Positions 6,600-7,030 of a DNA stretch of 7,030 nucleotides are shown in pieces. The notes under the pieces were generated by a model that saw only the letters and a list, made by a program, of their open reading frames with translations, was not told where the DNA came from and ran no database searches. A program made the position numbers and the translations under genes. Position 1 is the stretch's first letter, and each line of letters begins with the position of its first letter. Source of the DNA: Desulfobacterales bacterium (GTDB lineage: Bacteria; Desulfobacterota; Desulfobacteria; Desulfobacterales; Desulfobacteraceae); contig JAKSBB010000524.1 of the NCBI GenBank assembly GCA_022361315.1, positions 1 to 7,030 of the forward strand, read 5' to 3'.

Positions 6600-7030
6600 C
6601 TATAAGATCTCCACCAGCTTTTCACCCAGCGTATACACATCCCCGGCACCCAGAGTCAGGACCATGTCCCCCTCTTTGGCCTTGTGTGTGATCATGGACA
6701 GGGCCTGGGTGAAATCCGGGGCATGGGCGGCTTCCTTGTGGCCGTGGGCTTTTATGCCTTCCACCAGGTGCTCGGCATCCACCCCGGGAATGGGATCTTC
6801 GGACGCTGCGTAAATGGGCAGCACCATTAAAATGTCGGATTGGTAAAAGGCCCGGGTGAAATCGTCAAACAGCGCCTGGGTCCGTGTATATCTATGGGGC
6901 TGGAACACAACGATCAGCCGTTTCTCCGGGTAGCTTTCCCTGACCGCCGTCAGGGTGGCCGTGATCTCGGTGGGATGATGGCCGTAATCATCCATGACCG
7001 TGATTCCTTTTTTGGTACCTTTGATTTCCA
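6600..7030 (-). CDS. murC: UDP-N-acetylmuramate--L-alanine ligase MurC, C-terminal part only (runs off the right edge)
   Basis: MurC is the cytoplasmic ATP-dependent ligase that adds L-alanine to UDP-N-acetylmuramate, the product of the MurB step encoded next door. Only the last 142 codons are in the window, covering most of the C-terminal Mur ligase domain. The frame stays open to the right edge (EIKGTKKGITVMDDYGHHPTEI...), so the ATG at 6995 is internal and not the start. Clear MurC motifs are VMDDYGHHPTEI at the domain start, RLIVVFQPHRYTRTQALFDDF, the segment YAASEDPIPGV, and the end GDMVLTLGAGDVYTLGEKLVEIL (in part). The stop TAG at 6602-6600 is five bases before murB. The family is usually about 450-480 residues, so roughly two thirds lies outside the window. 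Confidence 0.96.
   Translation of the reverse strand, partial: EIKGTKKGITVMDDYGHHPTEITATLTAVRESYPEKRLIVVFQPHRYTRTQALFDDFTRAFYQSDILMVLPIYAASEDPIPGVDAEHLVEGIKAHGHKEAAHAPDFTQALSMITHKAKEGDMVLTLGAGDVYTLGEKLVEIL

Noticed and set aside
1..7030. Mobile element, CRISPR array, tRNA or phage genes
   Set aside because: No direct repeat array, transposase, terminal inverted repeat or RNA gene was recognised by eye; apart from the left edge, the content is a conserved housekeeping cluster.

Overview
The window is a stretch of bacterial chromosome carrying the downstream half of a division and cell wall (dcw) cluster, all on the minus strand. Reading right to left the order is murC (3' part only), murB, ftsQ, ftsA, ftsZ and a radical SAM protein gene. 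A non-coding gap of 222 bases follows, then the 5' part of an unrelated membrane protein gene, also on the minus strand, which runs off the left edge. The organism is Gram-negative in type: FtsQ has a POTRA domain and FtsZ has a proteobacterial C-terminal peptide. Protein character (FtsZ ending in VPTFLRRKAD, the murC-murB-ftsQ-ftsA-ftsZ order without ddl, and a radical SAM gene directly after ftsZ) suggests a deltaproteobacterium/Desulfobacterota, perhaps a Desulfobacteraceae relative. That placement is inferred from protein style, not from a search.

From 7030 down to 529 the genes are packed like one operon. murC to murB has 5 bases between them, murB and ftsQ overlap by 11 bases (8 if the GTG start is used), ftsQ to ftsA has 1 base, ftsA to ftsZ has 19 bases, and ftsZ to the radical SAM gene has 3 bases. 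MurC and MurB make the precursor UDP-MurNAc-L-Ala. FtsQ is the membrane scaffold of the divisome, FtsA tethers FtsZ to the membrane, and FtsZ forms the ring. ftsQ and ftsA appear to start at TTG (or GTG for ftsQ), whereas ftsZ has an ATG behind a near-perfect Shine-Dalgarno sequence. This fits the usual large excess of FtsZ over FtsA and FtsQ.

The least understood gene in the division operon is the radical SAM protein at 529-2217. It has a CxxxCxxC cluster motif, an N-terminal Rossmann-like domain of the B12-binding type without an obvious cobalamin-binding His motif, and a four-cysteine tail. Its tight coupling to ftsZ is the most interesting point in the window, although the gene family itself is probably widespread.

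The gap at 307-528 holds a bulged stem-loop just after the radical SAM stop codon, A/T tracts with a weak terminator-like hairpin, and a perfect 7-1-7 inverted repeat (413-427). The repeat abuts a possible -10 box for the left-hand gene, which suggests an operator. No RNA genes, CRISPR arrays, insertion sequences or attachment sites are visible.
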